NCBI RefSeq assembly: GCF_001598255.1
Contig: NZ_BCYP01000010.1
Location: 62,001 to 126,000 of the forward strand
DNA from: Mitsuaria chitosanitabida ATCC BAA-476 = NBRC 102408
GTDB lineage: Bacteria; Pseudomonadota; Gammaproteobacteria; Burkholderiales; Burkholderiaceae_C
Length of the DNA: 64,000 bases
Reading direction: 5' to 3'
Shown: positions 9,433 through 18,421 of the stretch, piece after piece
Numbering within the stretch: position 1 is the stretch's first letter
Layout: the number at the start of each line of letters is the position of its first letter
The notes under the pieces: generated by a model
Seen by the model: only the letters and a program-made list of their open reading frames with translations
The model's database searches: none
What the model was told of the DNA's origin: nothing
Position numbers and translations under genes: made by a program

Positions 9433-12232
9433 AGTCGGCGATGCGCTGACGCTCCTGCGCCACCACGGCCTCCGGCGCGCGCGCCACGAAGCTCTCGTTG
9501 CCCAGCTTGGCCTCGGCCTTGGCGACCTCGCCCTCCAGGCGCGCGATCTCCTTGGCGATGCGGGCCTGCTCGGCGGCCACGTCGATCTCGACCTTCAGCG
9601 CCAGGCGCGCGGCGCCGTGCACCAGCACCGGCGACATGGCGCTCTGCGCGTTGAACGCGGCCTCGTCCTCGATCAGCTCCACGCTCTGCAGCTTGGCCAG
9701 CACCTTCAGCGCCGGCGCCGCTTCACGCAGGAAGCTCAGATCGCCGCCGGCCAGCAGCGGCACGCGGTCGGACGGGCTCAGGCCCATCTCGCCGCGCAGG
9801 CTGCGGCAGGTGCCCACCACCGCCTTGAGCTGCTCCACCCAGGCCACGGCCTGCGGGTCGATGCGCTCGGGTTGGGCGATGGGGTACTGCGCGCTCACCA
9901 GATAGTCGGTCGACTTGCGGCCCGCGATGGGCGCCACGGTCTGCCAGAGCTCTTCGGTGATGAAGGGCGCGATCGGGTGCAGCAGACGCAGGATGGTCTC
10001 CAGCACGCGGATCAGCGTGCGGCGCGTGGCGCGCTGCGCGGCCTCGTTGCCCTCGGCCTGCGCGGTCTGCAGCTGGACCTTGGCCAGCTCCAGATACCAG
10101 TCGCAGTACTCGTCCCACACGAAGGAATAGATCGCGTTGGCGACCTGGTCCAAGCGGTAGTCCGTGAAGCCTTGGGCCACGGCCTGCTCGACCTTCTGCA
10201 GCTCGCTGACGATCCAGCGGTCGGCCTGCGAGAACTGCAGGTAGCCGTGGGCCTTGCCGCCGGGCGCGCACTCTTCCTTGCTGTGCTCCATCAGGCCGCA
10301 GTCCTGGCCCTCGGTGTTCATCAGCACGAAGCGGGTCGCGTTCCAGAGCTTGTTGCAGAAGTTGCGGTAACCCTCGCAGCGCTTGCTGTCGAAGTTGACG
10401 CTGCGGCCCAGGGTCGCCATCGCGGCGAAGGTGAAGCGCAGCGCGTCGGCGCCGTAGCCGGGGATGCCCTCGGGGAATTCCTTCTCCGTGGCCTTGCGCA
10501 CCTTGGGCGCGGTCTCGGGTTTGCGCAGGCCCTGGGTGCGCTTGTCCAGCAGCGGGGCCAGCTCGATGCCGTCGATCAGGTCGACCGGGTCCAGCACGTT
10601 GCCCTCGGACTTGCTCATCTTCTTGCCCTGCGCATCCAGCACCAGGCCGTGGATGTACACATGCTTGAAGGGCACCTTGCCCGTGAAGTGCGTGGTCATC
10701 ATGATCATCCGGGCGACCCAGAAGAAGATGATGTCGTAGCCCGTCACCAGCACCGAGGACGGGAGGAACAGGTCCTGCTCCAGCGTCTTCTCCGGCCAGC
10801 CCAGGGTGGAGAAGGGGACCATCGCCGACGAGTACCAGGTGTCCAGCACGTCCTCGTCGCGGGTCAGCGGGCCGGTGTAACCAGCGGCCGCGGCCTTGGC
10901 CTGCGCCTCGGCCTCGTCATGGGCGACGAAGATCTCGCCGGTGCTGGCGTACCAGGCCGGGATCCGGTGGCCCCACCAGAGCTGGCGCGAGATGCACCAG
11001 TCCTGGATGTTGTTCATCCACTGGTTGTAGGTGTTGACCCAGTTCTCGGGCACGAACTTGACCTCGCCGCTGGCGACGACGTCGATGGCCTTCTGCGCGA
11101 TGGACTTGCCGTCGCGGCCCGGCTTGTTCGTGGCGATGAACCACTGGTCGGTCAGCATGGGCTCGATGACCTGGCCGGTGCGGGTGCAGCGCGGCACCAT
11201 CAGCTTGTGCTTCTTGATCTCGACCAGCAGGCCTTGTTCTTCCAGCGCGGCGACGATGCGCTTGCGCGCGACGAAGCGGTCCAGGCCGCGGTACTCGGCG
11301 GGGATCTCGTCCAGCGAGTCCACCACGGTCGCGTCCAGGCTGAAGATCGTGATCATCGGCAGCTGATGGCGCTGACCGACCTGGTAGTCGTTGGTGTCAT
11401 GCGCCGGCGTGACCTTGACGACGCCGGTGCCGAATTCCTTGTCCACGTACTCGTCGGCGATCACCGGCACCAGACGGCCAGTGATGGGCAGCTTCACCTG
11501 CTGGCCGATCAGGTGCTTGTAGCGCTCGTCCTCGGGGTGGACCATCACCGCCGTGTCGCCCAGCATCGTTTCAGGACGCGTGGTGGCGACGACCAGCGAC
11601 TCGTCGCCCTCGGCCATCGGATAGCGGATGTGCCACAGCGAGCCGTCCTCCTCCTCGCTCTCGACCTCCAGGTCGGAGACGGCGGACTTCAGGATCGGAT
11701 CCCAGCTCACCAGACGCTTGCCGCGGTAGATCAGGCCTTCCTCGTGCAGCTTGACGAAGGTGTCGGTGACCACCTTGGACAGCTTCTCGTCCATGGTGAA
11801 GTACTCGTGGTCCCAGGACACCGAGTCGCCCATGCGGCGCATCTGCTGCGTGATCGTGGAGCCGGACTGCTGCTTCCATTCCCAGACGCGGGCGACGAAA
11901 TTCTTGCGACCCAGGTCGTGACGGTTCTGGCCCTGGCCCTGCAACTGGCGCTCGACCACGATCTGCGTGGCGATGCCGGCGTGGTCCGTGCCCGGGACCC
12001 ACAGCGTGTTCTGGCCCAGCATGCGGTGGTAGCGGGTCAACGAGTCCATGATGGTCTGGTTGAACGCATGGCCCATGTGCAGCGTGCCGGTGACGTTCGG
12101 AGGGGGCAGCTGGATGCTGAAGGACGGCTTCGCCGGATCGAGCGTCGGCTTGTAGAGGCCCTTGGACTCCCACAGCGGGCCCCAATGGGCTTCCAGAGAA
12201 GAGGGTTCGAAGGACTTGGCGAGTTCGGTCAT
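9374..12232 (-). CDS. valS: Valyl-tRNA synthetase
   Basis: 952 aa cytoplasmic class I aminoacyl-tRNA synthetase. The HIGH motif is in [15 protein letters not shown] (about residues 43-57), an editing (CP1) domain follows ([25 protein letters not shown]), the KMSKS motif is [11 protein letters not shown], and an anticodon-binding domain and C-terminal coiled-coil arm ([21 protein letters not shown]) follow. The start at 12232 ([10 protein letters not shown]) gives the usual length; a GGAG lies just upstream on the coding strand. Essential gene, intact. Confidence 0.97.
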   Translation of the reverse strand: MTELAKSFEPSSLEAHWGPLWESKGLYKPTLDPAKPSFSIQLPPPNVTGTLHMGHAFNQTIMDSLTRYHRMLGQNTLWVPGTDHAGIATQIVVERQLQGQGQNRHDLGRKNFVARVWEWKQQSGSTITQQMRRMGDSVSWDHEYFTMDEKLSKVVTDTFVKLHEEGLIYRGKRLVSWDPILKSAVSDLEVESEEEDGSLWHIRYPMAEGDESLVVATTRPETMLGDTAVMVHPEDERYKHLIGQQVKLPITGRLVPVIADEYVDKEFGTGVVKVTPAHDTNDYQVGQRHQLPMITIFSLDATVVDSLDEIPAEYRGLDRFVARKRIVAALEEQGLLVEIKKHKLMVPRCTRTGQVIEPMLTDQWFIATNKPGRDGKSIAQKAIDVVASGEVKFVPENWVNTYNQWMNNIQDWCISRQLWWGHRIPAWYASTGEIFVAHDEAEAQAKAAAAGYTGPLTRDEDVLDTWYSSAMVPFSTLGWPEKTLEQDLFLPSSVLVTGYDIIFFWVARMIMMTTHFTGKVPFKHVYIHGLVLDAQGKKMSKSEGNVLDPVDLIDGIELAPLLDKRTQGLRKPETAPKVRKATEKEFPEGIPGYGADALRFTFAAMATLGRSVNFDSKRCEGYRNFCNKLWNATRFVLMNTEGQDCGLMEHSKEECAPGGKAHGYLQFSQADRWIVSELQKVEQAVAQGFTDYRLDQVANAIYSFVWDEYCDWYLELAKVQLQTAQAEGNEAAQRATRRTLIRVLETILRLLHPIAPFITEELWQTVAPIAGRKSTDYLVSAQYPIAQPERIDPQAVAWVEQLKAVVGTCRSLRGEMGLSPSDRVPLLAGGDLSFLREAAPALKVLAKLQSVELIEDEAAFNAQSAMSPVLVHGAARLALKVEIDVAAEQARIAKEIARLEGEVAKAEAKLGNESFVARAPEAVVAQERQRIADFSATLVRLKDQAARLGASA

Positions 12233-12625
12233 GGAGGAGCTCCGCCTCTCGGCGGTGTCATCTGGGCAAGGGACACAAGGTGAGCCGGCGATTGTAGAGG
12301 CGCCCCACCCGGACCCCGCGGGACGCGGCCGGAACATGCAGGGGACACCGGCAGGGGACAAGCAGGGGGAATCGGCGCGGTCCGGCGCCAGGCGCGGCGC
12401 GGGCGCACGATCGCGTGACGGCCCCTGTCGAAAGTGGGCCCCCTGACGCGTCGTGTCAGCAGGGACGCCGTTTCCCCCCGAAGAGGCATTCCGTCGGTCG
12501 GGGCGGTGGCGATACAAAACGAAAAGCAGCGATACCGCGGTGAGATGCCCCGGCGAGCGGGCATGGGAATCATGGCGACATGGATTCACCGCCCGGACAC
12601 CCGGGCTTTACCGAGGAACCGCACC
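12233..12625. other. Divergent intergenic region, valS / Spy-like gene
   Basis: 393 bp without a convincing gene. It must carry the valS promoter and the promoter for the 12626-15630 operon. The only structured element I see is the CTGACGCG palindrome at 12443-12459. Short open frames here lack start signals and protein-like composition. Confidence 0.5.
12443..12459. repeat. Palindrome CTGACGCG-T-CGTGTCAG, copy 1
   Basis: 8-bp arms around a single central T; one mismatch breaks perfect symmetry (CGTGTCAG instead of CGCGTCAG). The same 17-mer, perfect this time, and followed by the same CAG, recurs at 39502-39518. Both copies sit in intergenic DNA. Confidence 0.55.
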
Positions 12626-13330
12626 ATGCATTTGTTTCGACGCTGGAGTCACCCCCATGAACGTCACCACCATCACGTCGGCCACGATGGCCGCTTCGGT
12701 CCTTTCGGCCCTGTGTGTGACGCTGGCTTCCACGGCCCGCTGCCCGTCGACGGACCCTGGTTCCGCTTCGGCGGTTTCGGTGGCTTCCCGCATGGCTGGG
12801 GAGGCATCGGCGGCTTCGGACATCGCCACGGCCACCACGGTCGCCATGGTCACCACGGTGGTCATGGGCGGTCCGGCTTCCACCGGGGCCTGGGACCCGA
12901 TGCCCAAGGCCGCCGCGGTGAAAGGCTGCAAGCCCGGGCCAGTGCCCTTCTGGACCTGAGCGAGAGCCAGGAGCTGCGGCTCGAGCACGTGCTCGAGCTG
13001 CTGCGCGCCGCGCGGCGCGCGCTGAAGGCGCTGGCGCGCGGCCCCGAGGTGGCCCGTCTGATCGAGACGGACAACTTCCGCCGCGACGAGGCGCAGGAGC
13101 TCTTCGACGGCCAGATCGAGGCCTTGCGGGCGACCGGTCCGGCGCTGGTGGCCGCCTTCGGCGACTTCTTCGACGCGCTGGATTTCGACCAGCAGCAGAT
13201 GCTGCGATTCGCCCTGCGGCGCCTGCGTCGGCGCTCGGGTCGCGAGGATCAGGAGGAGCGCGACACCCGCGGCCCGCGCGGCGGCCGGCATCGGGACGAC
13301 CGCGACGAGCGCGACGGCGAGGCCTTCTGA
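12626..13330 (+). CDS. His/Gly-rich Spy/CpxP-like protein
   Basis: 234 aa. The N-terminal 85 residues are dominated by His, Gly, Phe and Arg (ERHHHHVGHDGRFGPFGP; GHRHGHHGRHGHHGGHGR), typical of metal binding. The C-terminal 120 residues are helical with two LTxxQ-like segments (LSESQELRLEHV; DFDQQQMLRF), as in Spy/CpxP chaperones and periplasmic metal sensors. Unlike those proteins it has no signal peptide: the start at 12626 (MHLFRRWSHP) leads straight into the His-rich part. A neighbouring frame does contain a hydrophobic stretch, but it stops early. The stop overlaps the next start (TGATG), so it is translationally coupled to the ferredoxin and two-component genes. Confidence 0.7.
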   Translation: MHLFRRWSHPHERHHHHVGHDGRFGPFGPVCDAGFHGPLPVDGPWFRFGGFGGFPHGWGGIGGFGHRHGHHGRHGHHGGHGRSGFHRGLGPDAQGRRGERLQARASALLDLSESQELRLEHVLELLRAARRALKALARGPEVARLIETDNFRRDEAQELFDGQIEALRATGPALVAAFGDFFDALDFDQQQMLRFALRRLRRRSGREDQEERDTRGPRGGRHRDDRDERDGEAF

Positions 13331-13653
13331 TGGACGCGCGCGAGTGCCGGCAGCCCCCGGGGCTGCTGCGGCCGGTCATCGACCGCAACCGCTGCGAGGG
13401 CAAGGGCGACTGCGTCGCGGTCTGCCCGCACGACGTCTTCCTGGTCGGCACGCTGCCGGCGAATCGCCGCCAGGAGCTGAGCCTCTTCGGCAAGCTGCGC
13501 GGCTACGCGCACGGCTGGCAGCAGGCCTTCACCCCCAATGCCGATGCCTGCCGGGCCTGCGGCCATTGCGTGAAGGCCTGCCCCGAGCGCGCGATCACGC
13601 TGGTCCGCACCCGCCACAATGGACGGCACGATGCATCGCTTGCTGCTGATTGA
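13330..13653 (+). CDS. Ferredoxin family protein, seven cluster cysteines
   Basis: 107 aa dicluster-type ferredoxin. The second motif is a full CRACGHCVKACP (Cys 74, 77, 80, 84). The first reads CEGKGDCVAVCP (Cys 22, 28, 32), with Lys25 where a 4Fe-4S site would have Cys, which fits a 3Fe-4S plus 4Fe-4S (7Fe) protein. About 40 residues separate the motifs. It starts within the stop of the Spy-like gene and overlaps the following regulator gene by 23 bp, so all are made together. Its likely role is electron transfer or redox/metal sensing for the adjacent two-component system (inference). Confidence 0.85.
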   Translation: MDARECRQPPGLLRPVIDRNRCEGKGDCVAVCPHDVFLVGTLPANRRQELSLFGKLRGYAHGWQQAFTPNADACRACGHCVKACPERAITLVRTRHNGRHDASLAAD

Positions 13654-14341
13654 CGACGACGAGGCGCTGGCCGCGCCGCTGGCGCACTACCTGGCGCGTT
13701 TCGACTTCGAGCTGAGCGCGGTGACGCGGCCCAGCGCCGCGTTCGCGCGCCTGGCCGAGGAGCGTTTCGACGCGCTCATCCTGGACGGCATGCTCCCCGA
13801 GATGGACGGCTTCGCCTTCTGCAAGCGGGTCCGGGGCGGCACGGACCCGTGGAAGGACATGCCCATCCTGATGCTGACCGCGCGCGGCGACCTGACCGAC
13901 CGCGTGGTCGGCCTGGAGCTGGGCGCGGACGACTACCTGGCCAAGCCCTTCGAGCCGCGTGAACTCGCGGCCCGGCTGCAGACCATCCTGCGCCGTGCGC
14001 GCCTGGCGCCCGCCGCGGCCGCGCCGGCCACGCTGCTGCGCTTCGAGGGCCTGGAGATCGACACCGCGCGCCGCCAGGTGTCCTCGGACGCCGGGGCGAT
14101 CGAGCTGACCAGCACCGAGTACGAGTTGCTGGTGATGCTGGCCCGGGAGCCGGGTCGGGTCTTCTCGCGCGACGAGATCCTGAACCGGATCCGCGGCCAG
14201 GACGCCGAGCTCTTCACCCGCGCCGTGGACATCCTGGTGAGCCGGATGCGCCGCAAGCTCGAGCCGCTGGAGGCGCTGAAGACGCTGCGCAACGCAGGCT
14301 ACTGCTTCGCGCTGCCGCCGCGCGGGGAGGGCGGGGCATGA
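13631..14341 (+). CDS. OmpR/PhoB-family response regulator
   Basis: 236 aa. Receiver domain with acidic pair IDDDE, phospho-acceptor Asp in LILDGMLPEMDG and Lys in DDYLAKPF, followed by a winged-helix DNA-binding domain (ELTSTEYELLVMLAREPGRVFSR; AVDILVSRMRRKLE). CpxR/RstA-like. The ATG at 13631 (MHRLLLIDDD) places the first strand as usual; ATG 13619 would add four residues. The start lies inside the ferredoxin gene and the stop overlaps the kinase start (ATGA). Confidence 0.92.
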   Translation: MHRLLLIDDDEALAAPLAHYLARFDFELSAVTRPSAAFARLAEERFDALILDGMLPEMDGFAFCKRVRGGTDPWKDMPILMLTARGDLTDRVVGLELGADDYLAKPFEPRELAARLQTILRRARLAPAAAAPATLLRFEGLEIDTARRQVSSDAGAIELTSTEYELLVMLAREPGRVFSRDEILNRIRGQDAELFTRAVDILVSRMRRKLEPLEALKTLRNAGYCFALPPRGEGGA

Positions 14342-15630
14342 GGGGGCCTCGCCATCCGTATGACCATTGGGGGCCCCGAGGTCCTCGCGGGCCGAGAGAT
14401 CCGCGCGACCCGCGCGGCCCTCACGGGGCGCAGGGGCCGGACCATCCGCCGTCGGACGACGATCCCCGCGGCCGCCGCGAGGCCCGCCATCGCGCCCACT
14501 ACGAGGAGCAACTGCGCCGCATGGAGGAGCTGGGTCATCTGCACGGGCTGAAGAAGCTCAAGCGGATGCGGCAGTTCCAGCGCTGGATGGCGATGGAGGC
14601 GGGCGCGATCCCGTTCCCGCGTCAGCGCGACTGGCGCTGGCACTGGCGCGCGCGGCACCGCTGGCATCAGCGCTGGCATCGCCATCACGCGCAGTTCCAG
14701 CATTCGCTGGGCGCGCGGCTGATCGCGATCTTCATCCTGCTGGCCTGCCTGAGCAGCGTGATCCTGTGGGGCGCGATGCAGCTGGACTACGGCCTGGTCT
14801 GGGCGGTGCCGCTGCTGCTGCTGGTGACAGGTCTTGCCTACGGCGGGATCCGGCACATGATCCGGCCGCTGCGGGCGCTGGCGGCGGGCGCCGAGGCTTT
14901 CGGGCGGGGCGACCTGAGCTATCGGGTGCTGGTCCATCACCGCGACGAGATCGGCGATCTCGCGCACCGCTTCAACCAGATGGCCGAGGACATCCAGGCG
15001 ATGCTGGACGGCAAGCGGGCGCTGTTGCTGGCCATCAGCCACGAGCTGCGCAGCCCGTTGACCCGGGCGCGGCTGCATGCCGAGCTGGTCGACGAGAGCC
15101 CCTCCAAGGCCTCGCTGCTCGACGAGCTGGGGCAGATGCGGGAGCTGATCTCCGCGCTGCTGGAGAGCGAGCGGCTCGGCAGCGGCCACCGTGCGCTGCA
15201 GGTGTCGGATTGCGATCTCGGCGCGCTGGCGCGGGAGCAGGACCAACCCGGCGTCGCGCTGCGCATCGACCGCGACCTGCCGGTGCTGAAGCTGGACCGG
15301 ATGCGCGTGCAGCTGCTGCTGCGCAACCTGGTGCACAACGCGCTGCGGCACAACGACGCGGCCGCGGGACCGGTGCTGGTCGCCGTCGAACGTGATGGCG
15401 ACGGCGCGCGCGTCACCGTCCGCGACCACGGTCCGGGGGTGCCGTCCGAGTCGCTCGCGCAGTTGGGCCAGCCGTTCTACCGGCCGGACGAGGCCCGCGC
15501 CCGCAGCGACGGCGGCGTGGGGCTGGGTCTGTCGCTGTGCCGGCTGGTGGCCGAGGCGCATGGCAGCCAGCTGCGGCTGCGCAACGCGTCCCCGGGGTTC
15601 GAGGCGTCGGTGCGTTTCGGCGCAGGGTGA
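14338..15630 (+). CDS. Sensor histidine kinase with Arg/His-rich cytoplasmic N-terminus
   Basis: 430 aa. Residues 1-125 form an unusual cytoplasmic region: collagen-like GPR repeats (about 12-33), a basic helix, then a Trp/His/Arg-rich stretch (WRWHWRARHRWHQRWHRHH, about 99-117). Two membrane helices at about 129-148 and 155-172 are separated by only a few residues, so there is no periplasmic sensor domain. HAMP, HisKA (AISHELRSPLTRA, His 235) and HATPase (NLVHNALRHND, DHGPGVP, GGVGLGLSL) follow. It pairs with the regulator it overlaps by 4 bp. The ligand is unknown; the His-rich part suggests metal (inference). Confidence 0.9.
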   Translation: MRGPRHPYDHWGPRGPRGPRDPRDPRGPHGAQGPDHPPSDDDPRGRREARHRAHYEEQLRRMEELGHLHGLKKLKRMRQFQRWMAMEAGAIPFPRQRDWRWHWRARHRWHQRWHRHHAQFQHSLGARLIAIFILLACLSSVILWGAMQLDYGLVWAVPLLLLVTGLAYGGIRHMIRPLRALAAGAEAFGRGDLSYRVLVHHRDEIGDLAHRFNQMAEDIQAMLDGKRALLLAISHELRSPLTRARLHAELVDESPSKASLLDELGQMRELISALLESERLGSGHRALQVSDCDLGALAREQDQPGVALRIDRDLPVLKLDRMRVQLLLRNLVHNALRHNDAAAGPVLVAVERDGDGARVTVRDHGPGVPSESLAQLGQPFYRPDEARARSDGGVGLGLSLCRLVAEAHGSQLRLRNASPGFEASVRFGAG

Positions 15631-15668
15631 CTCCCGGTGGCGCGGCGCGGACATGGCAGGATGCGCCG

Positions 15669-16109
15669 ATGCCCGCCAACTCCCCCGAGACCCTGCTGCG
15701 CGACCTGGCCCGGCTGCGCCGTGTCCGTGACCGTATCGATCGCGACTACGCCCAGCCGCTGGATGTCGACGCGCTGGCCGCCGGCATCGGCATGTCGGCC
15801 GGCCACCTGAGCCGCCAGTTCCGGCTGGCCTATGGCGAGTCGGTCTATTCGTATCTCATGACCCGCCGCATCGAGCGCGCCATGGCGCTGTTGCGCCGGG
15901 GCGACCTCAGCGTGACCGAGGTCTGCTTCGAGGTGGGCTGCTCGTCGCTGGGGACCTTCAGCACGCGGTTCTCCGAGCTGGTGGGCGTGTCGCCCAGCGT
16001 CTACCGGCGCGACTCGGCGGGGGAGGCCGAGGGCATCCCGTCCTGCGTCGCCAAGCAGGTGACGCGACCGATCAGGAATCGAGAAGCGCCGTCCGGCGGG
16101 GATGCCTAG
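15669..16109 (+). CDS. AraC-family transcriptional regulator (short)
   Basis: 146 aa, essentially only the double helix-turn-helix domain: LDVDALAAGIGMSAGHLSRQFR and DLSVTEVCFEVGCSSLGTFSTRFSELVGVSPSVYRR. There is no sensor domain, so it may act as a simple activator. ATG 15669 (MPANSPETLL) is the first start after the kinase stop. Paired with the VOC gene 80 bp downstream, an arrangement common in Burkholderiales, where it probably controls that gene. Confidence 0.88.
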   Translation: MPANSPETLLRDLARLRRVRDRIDRDYAQPLDVDALAAGIGMSAGHLSRQFRLAYGESVYSYLMTRRIERAMALLRRGDLSVTEVCFEVGCSSLGTFSTRFSELVGVSPSVYRRDSAGEAEGIPSCVAKQVTRPIRNREAPSGGDA

Positions 16110-16189
16110 ACTGCCTCCCATGGTTCGGAACCGGCGCGGCGACGGCCGCGCGATCACCCCCGCCAACCTCCATTCATCGGGAGACTGAC

Positions 16190-16600
16190 ATGAGCATCAC
16201 CATCCACTCGACCTTCCTGCCCCACACCGACGCGGAGACCTCGCTGGCCTTCTACCGCGACGTGCTGGACTTCGAGATCCGCAAGGACGTGGCCTTCGGC
16301 GGCAACCGCTGGATCACCATCGGACCGAAGGGCAAGCCCGACACCTCCATCGTGCTGTTCCCGCCGAACGCGACGCCCGGCGTCACCGACGACGAGAAGC
16401 GCACCATCGCCGAGATGATGGCCAAGGGCACCTACGCGATGCTGCTGCTGGGCTCGCAGGACCTGGACGCCACCTTCCAGCGCCTGCAGGCCGGCGACGC
16501 CGAGATCGTCCAGGAACCCACCGACCAGCCCTATGGCGTGCGCGACATGGGCGTGCGGGATCCGGCGGGGAACATGATCCGGATCCAGCAGCTGAAGTGA
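16190..16600 (+). CDS. VOC family protein (glyoxalase/bleomycin-resistance fold)
   Basis: 136 aa, single-domain member of the vicinal oxygen chelate superfamily: TSLAFYRDVLDFEI near the start, GSQDLDATFQRLQ in the middle and VRDMGVRDPAGNMIRIQQ at the end. The metal-ligand positions are only partly recognisable, and the function (resistance, lyase, dioxygenase or binding) cannot be assigned. A good ribosome-binding site (GGGAGA) precedes ATG 16190. Likely co-regulated with the AraC gene upstream. Confidence 0.85.
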   Translation: MSITIHSTFLPHTDAETSLAFYRDVLDFEIRKDVAFGGNRWITIGPKGKPDTSIVLFPPNATPGVTDDEKRTIAEMMAKGTYAMLLLGSQDLDATFQRLQAGDAEIVQEPTDQPYGVRDMGVRDPAGNMIRIQQLK

Positions 16601-16672
16601 CCGGGAGCTCGGCCAGGGCCGCGCGGCGGCCACCATGGCCGGGCGCTTGAACCGCGGCGAGGGCATCGCTCC

Positions 16673-16703
16673 GGTAAGACGGCGGTAAGTCGAGCGACTC
16701 GAC
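16673..16703 (+). promoter_or_regulatory. GGTAAG direct repeat and adjoining palindrome upstream of mipA-like gene
   Basis: GGTAAG at 16673-16678 and 16684-16689, 11 bp apart (one helical turn), the layout bound by PmrA/QseB-type OmpR regulators. It is followed directly by GTCGAG-CGA-CTCGAC (16689-16703). It lies 46 bp before ATG 16735 and probably serves autoregulation of the mipA-RR-HK operon. Confidence 0.55.
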
Positions 16704-16734
16704 CATCCGCCCGTCTTCACTTGGAGTCGCCTCG

Positions 16735-17667
16735 ATGGCCGCCTTTCTGTCCTCCGCCTCCCCGGCGTCGTCTCTCCCTTCGTCAGCGTCCTCGCCCGCG
16801 CCCGCGTCCGCGCCCCGATACGAGCCCTCCTTGCGCGCTCCGCGCTGGATTCCCAGCCTGCCAGGGGCCGCCGCGACCTTGCGCGTCGGCGCGCTGCTGG
16901 CGCTGACGGCGACGCTTGCCGTGCTCGCCCCCGGCGCCCACGCGCAGGTCTTCGGCGATCGCGACCCCGCCGCCGCCTCGTCGACGACGCTCGGCCTGGG
17001 CGTCGCCGGCGCCTTCCGCCAACGGCCATACGCGGGCGCCGACCGCAAGAACGACGTCGTGCCCGTGCTCTTCGTCGAGAGCCCCTGGTTCCGCCTCTCC
17101 GGTGGCGCCGCCGATCTCAAGCTGTGGCGTCACCAGTTCGCGCCTGGCAACAGCCTGGAGGCCAGCGCCCGCCTGAAGTACGAGCCCGAGGGCTACAAGG
17201 CGGGCGACTCGCCGGCACTGGCCGGCATGGACAAGCGCAAGGACGCGTTCCTGGGCGGCGGCGCGCTGGCTTGGCGCACGCCCTGGGTCGATGTCGGCGC
17301 CGAGTGGGTGGCCGACCTCGCCGGCGACAGCAAGGGCCAGAAGCTGAGCCTGCAGGTCGAGCACCGCTTCACGCTGGGCCCGTTGGGCGTCACGCCGCGC
17401 GCCAAGGCCCAGTGGCTGGACAGGAAGTACGTCGACTACTACTTCGGGGTCCGCGCGGCCGAGGTGCTGCCGGGGCGCGCGCTCTATCTCGGCGAGGCCG
17501 CCACCACCGCGGAAGCGGGCGTGCGCGTCGACTACGCGATCGGGCGCCGGCACTCGGTGTTCATCGATGCTAGCGTCACGCGTCTGCCGGACGAGATCCG
17601 GCAGAGCCCCATCGTCTCGCGCAAGGACAGCTCGCGCCTGGCGGTCGGCTACCTGTACCGCTTCTGA
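16735..17667 (+). CDS. MipA/OmpV family outer-membrane protein
   Basis: 310 aa as called. The mature part has the family pattern of short amphipathic strands (LFVESPWFRLSGGAADLKLW; GADVGAEWV-like strands) and ends in the aromatic YLYRF expected of an outer-membrane barrel. A signal peptide core (VGALLALTATLAVLAPGAHAQ) lies at residues 49-69, so the 45 Ser/Pro/Ala-rich residues before it are either an unusually long leader or a misplaced start; no better ATG exists in between. Followed after 70 bp by an OmpR-type regulator and kinase, a frequent MipA neighbourhood. Confidence 0.85.
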   Translation: MAAFLSSASPASSLPSSASSPAPASAPRYEPSLRAPRWIPSLPGAAATLRVGALLALTATLAVLAPGAHAQVFGDRDPAAASSTTLGLGVAGAFRQRPYAGADRKNDVVPVLFVESPWFRLSGGAADLKLWRHQFAPGNSLEASARLKYEPEGYKAGDSPALAGMDKRKDAFLGGGALAWRTPWVDVGAEWVADLAGDSKGQKLSLQVEHRFTLGPLGVTPRAKAQWLDRKYVDYYFGVRAAEVLPGRALYLGEAATTAEAGVRVDYAIGRRHSVFIDASVTRLPDEIRQSPIVSRKDSSRLAVGYLYRF

Positions 17668-17737
17668 CGCCGGGGCCTCTCGCGCTTCCGGCTTCCCGTT
17701 CCCCATCCCCTGTTCCCCGAGTCCCGTCGCCGTCCCC

Positions 17738-18421
17738 ATGAATCGAATCGCCCTGGTCGAGGACCATCTCCGGCTCGCCGAGCTGATCCGGCAGGCGCTG
17801 CAGACCGCCGGCATTCCCACGGACGTCTTCCACGCGATGGAGGCGGCCTGGGTCGCGCATCGCGAGCTCGGCTACGCGGCGCTCGTCATCGACCGGGGCT
17901 TGCCGGATGGCGACGGGCTGGCCCTGGTCAAGCGCTTGCGCGGCGCGGGGCAGGGGACGCCCTGCCTGATGCTCACCGCGCGCGACGCGCTGCATGACCG
18001 CGTCGAGGGGTTGGAGTCGGGCGCGGACGACTACCTCGTCAAGCCCTTCCCGATGGAGGAACTGGTGGCCCGCGTGCGCGCGCTGATGCGCCGCCCGGCG
18101 GCGGTGCGGTCCGAGCGCGCTGTCTTCGGCGACCTCGAGGTGGTGGCGGAGGAAGGGCTGCTTCGCTGCGGGGCGCAGTCCACCGCGCTCGCGCCGGCCG
18201 AGCTGCAGATCGCCGTCGCGCTGGTGCGACTGCAGGGGCGCATGGCCCGCCGCGGCGCGCTGGAGGCGGCTGCCTGGGGGCTGTCCGACGCCGTCACGCC
18301 GAACGCGCTGGACGTGGCGCTGCATCGGCTGCGCAAGAAGCTGGCCTCGGTGGGCTCGCGGCTGCGCATCGTCAATCACAGGAGTCTGGGCTATGGCCTA
18401 CAAGATCCGCTGGCCGAATAG
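17738..18421 (+). CDS. OmpR-family response regulator (PmrA/QseB-like)
   Basis: 227 aa. Receiver with acidic ED (LVEDHLRL), phospho-acceptor Asp in LVIDRGLPDGDG, Thr in LMLTARD and Lys in DDYLVKPF. C-terminal winged helix with LDVALHRLRKKL and a GYGL wing. The start at 17738 (MNRIALVEDH) is the canonical receiver start. Its last 29 bp overlap the kinase gene. The GGTAAG tandem repeat upstream of the mipA-like gene is its probable binding site. Confidence 0.92.
   Translation: MNRIALVEDHLRLAELIRQALQTAGIPTDVFHAMEAAWVAHRELGYAALVIDRGLPDGDGLALVKRLRGAGQGTPCLMLTARDALHDRVEGLESGADDYLVKPFPMEELVARVRALMRRPAAVRSERAVFGDLEVVAEEGLLRCGAQSTALAPAELQIAVALVRLQGRMARRGALEAAAWGLSDAVTPNALDVALHRLRKKLASVGSRLRIVNHRSLGYGLQDPLAE

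Noticed and set aside
9617-12283. An 888-codon frame antisense to valS
   Set aside because: Low-complexity Val/Leu/Gly/His composition typical of the reverse frame of a GC-rich gene.
12453-12959. Alternative frame with a signal-peptide-like stretch near 12658
   Set aside because: It arises from the His codons of the real gene read out of frame and stops at 12959 without a domain; the 12626-13330 frame carries the LTxxQ-like helices and couples to the next gene.
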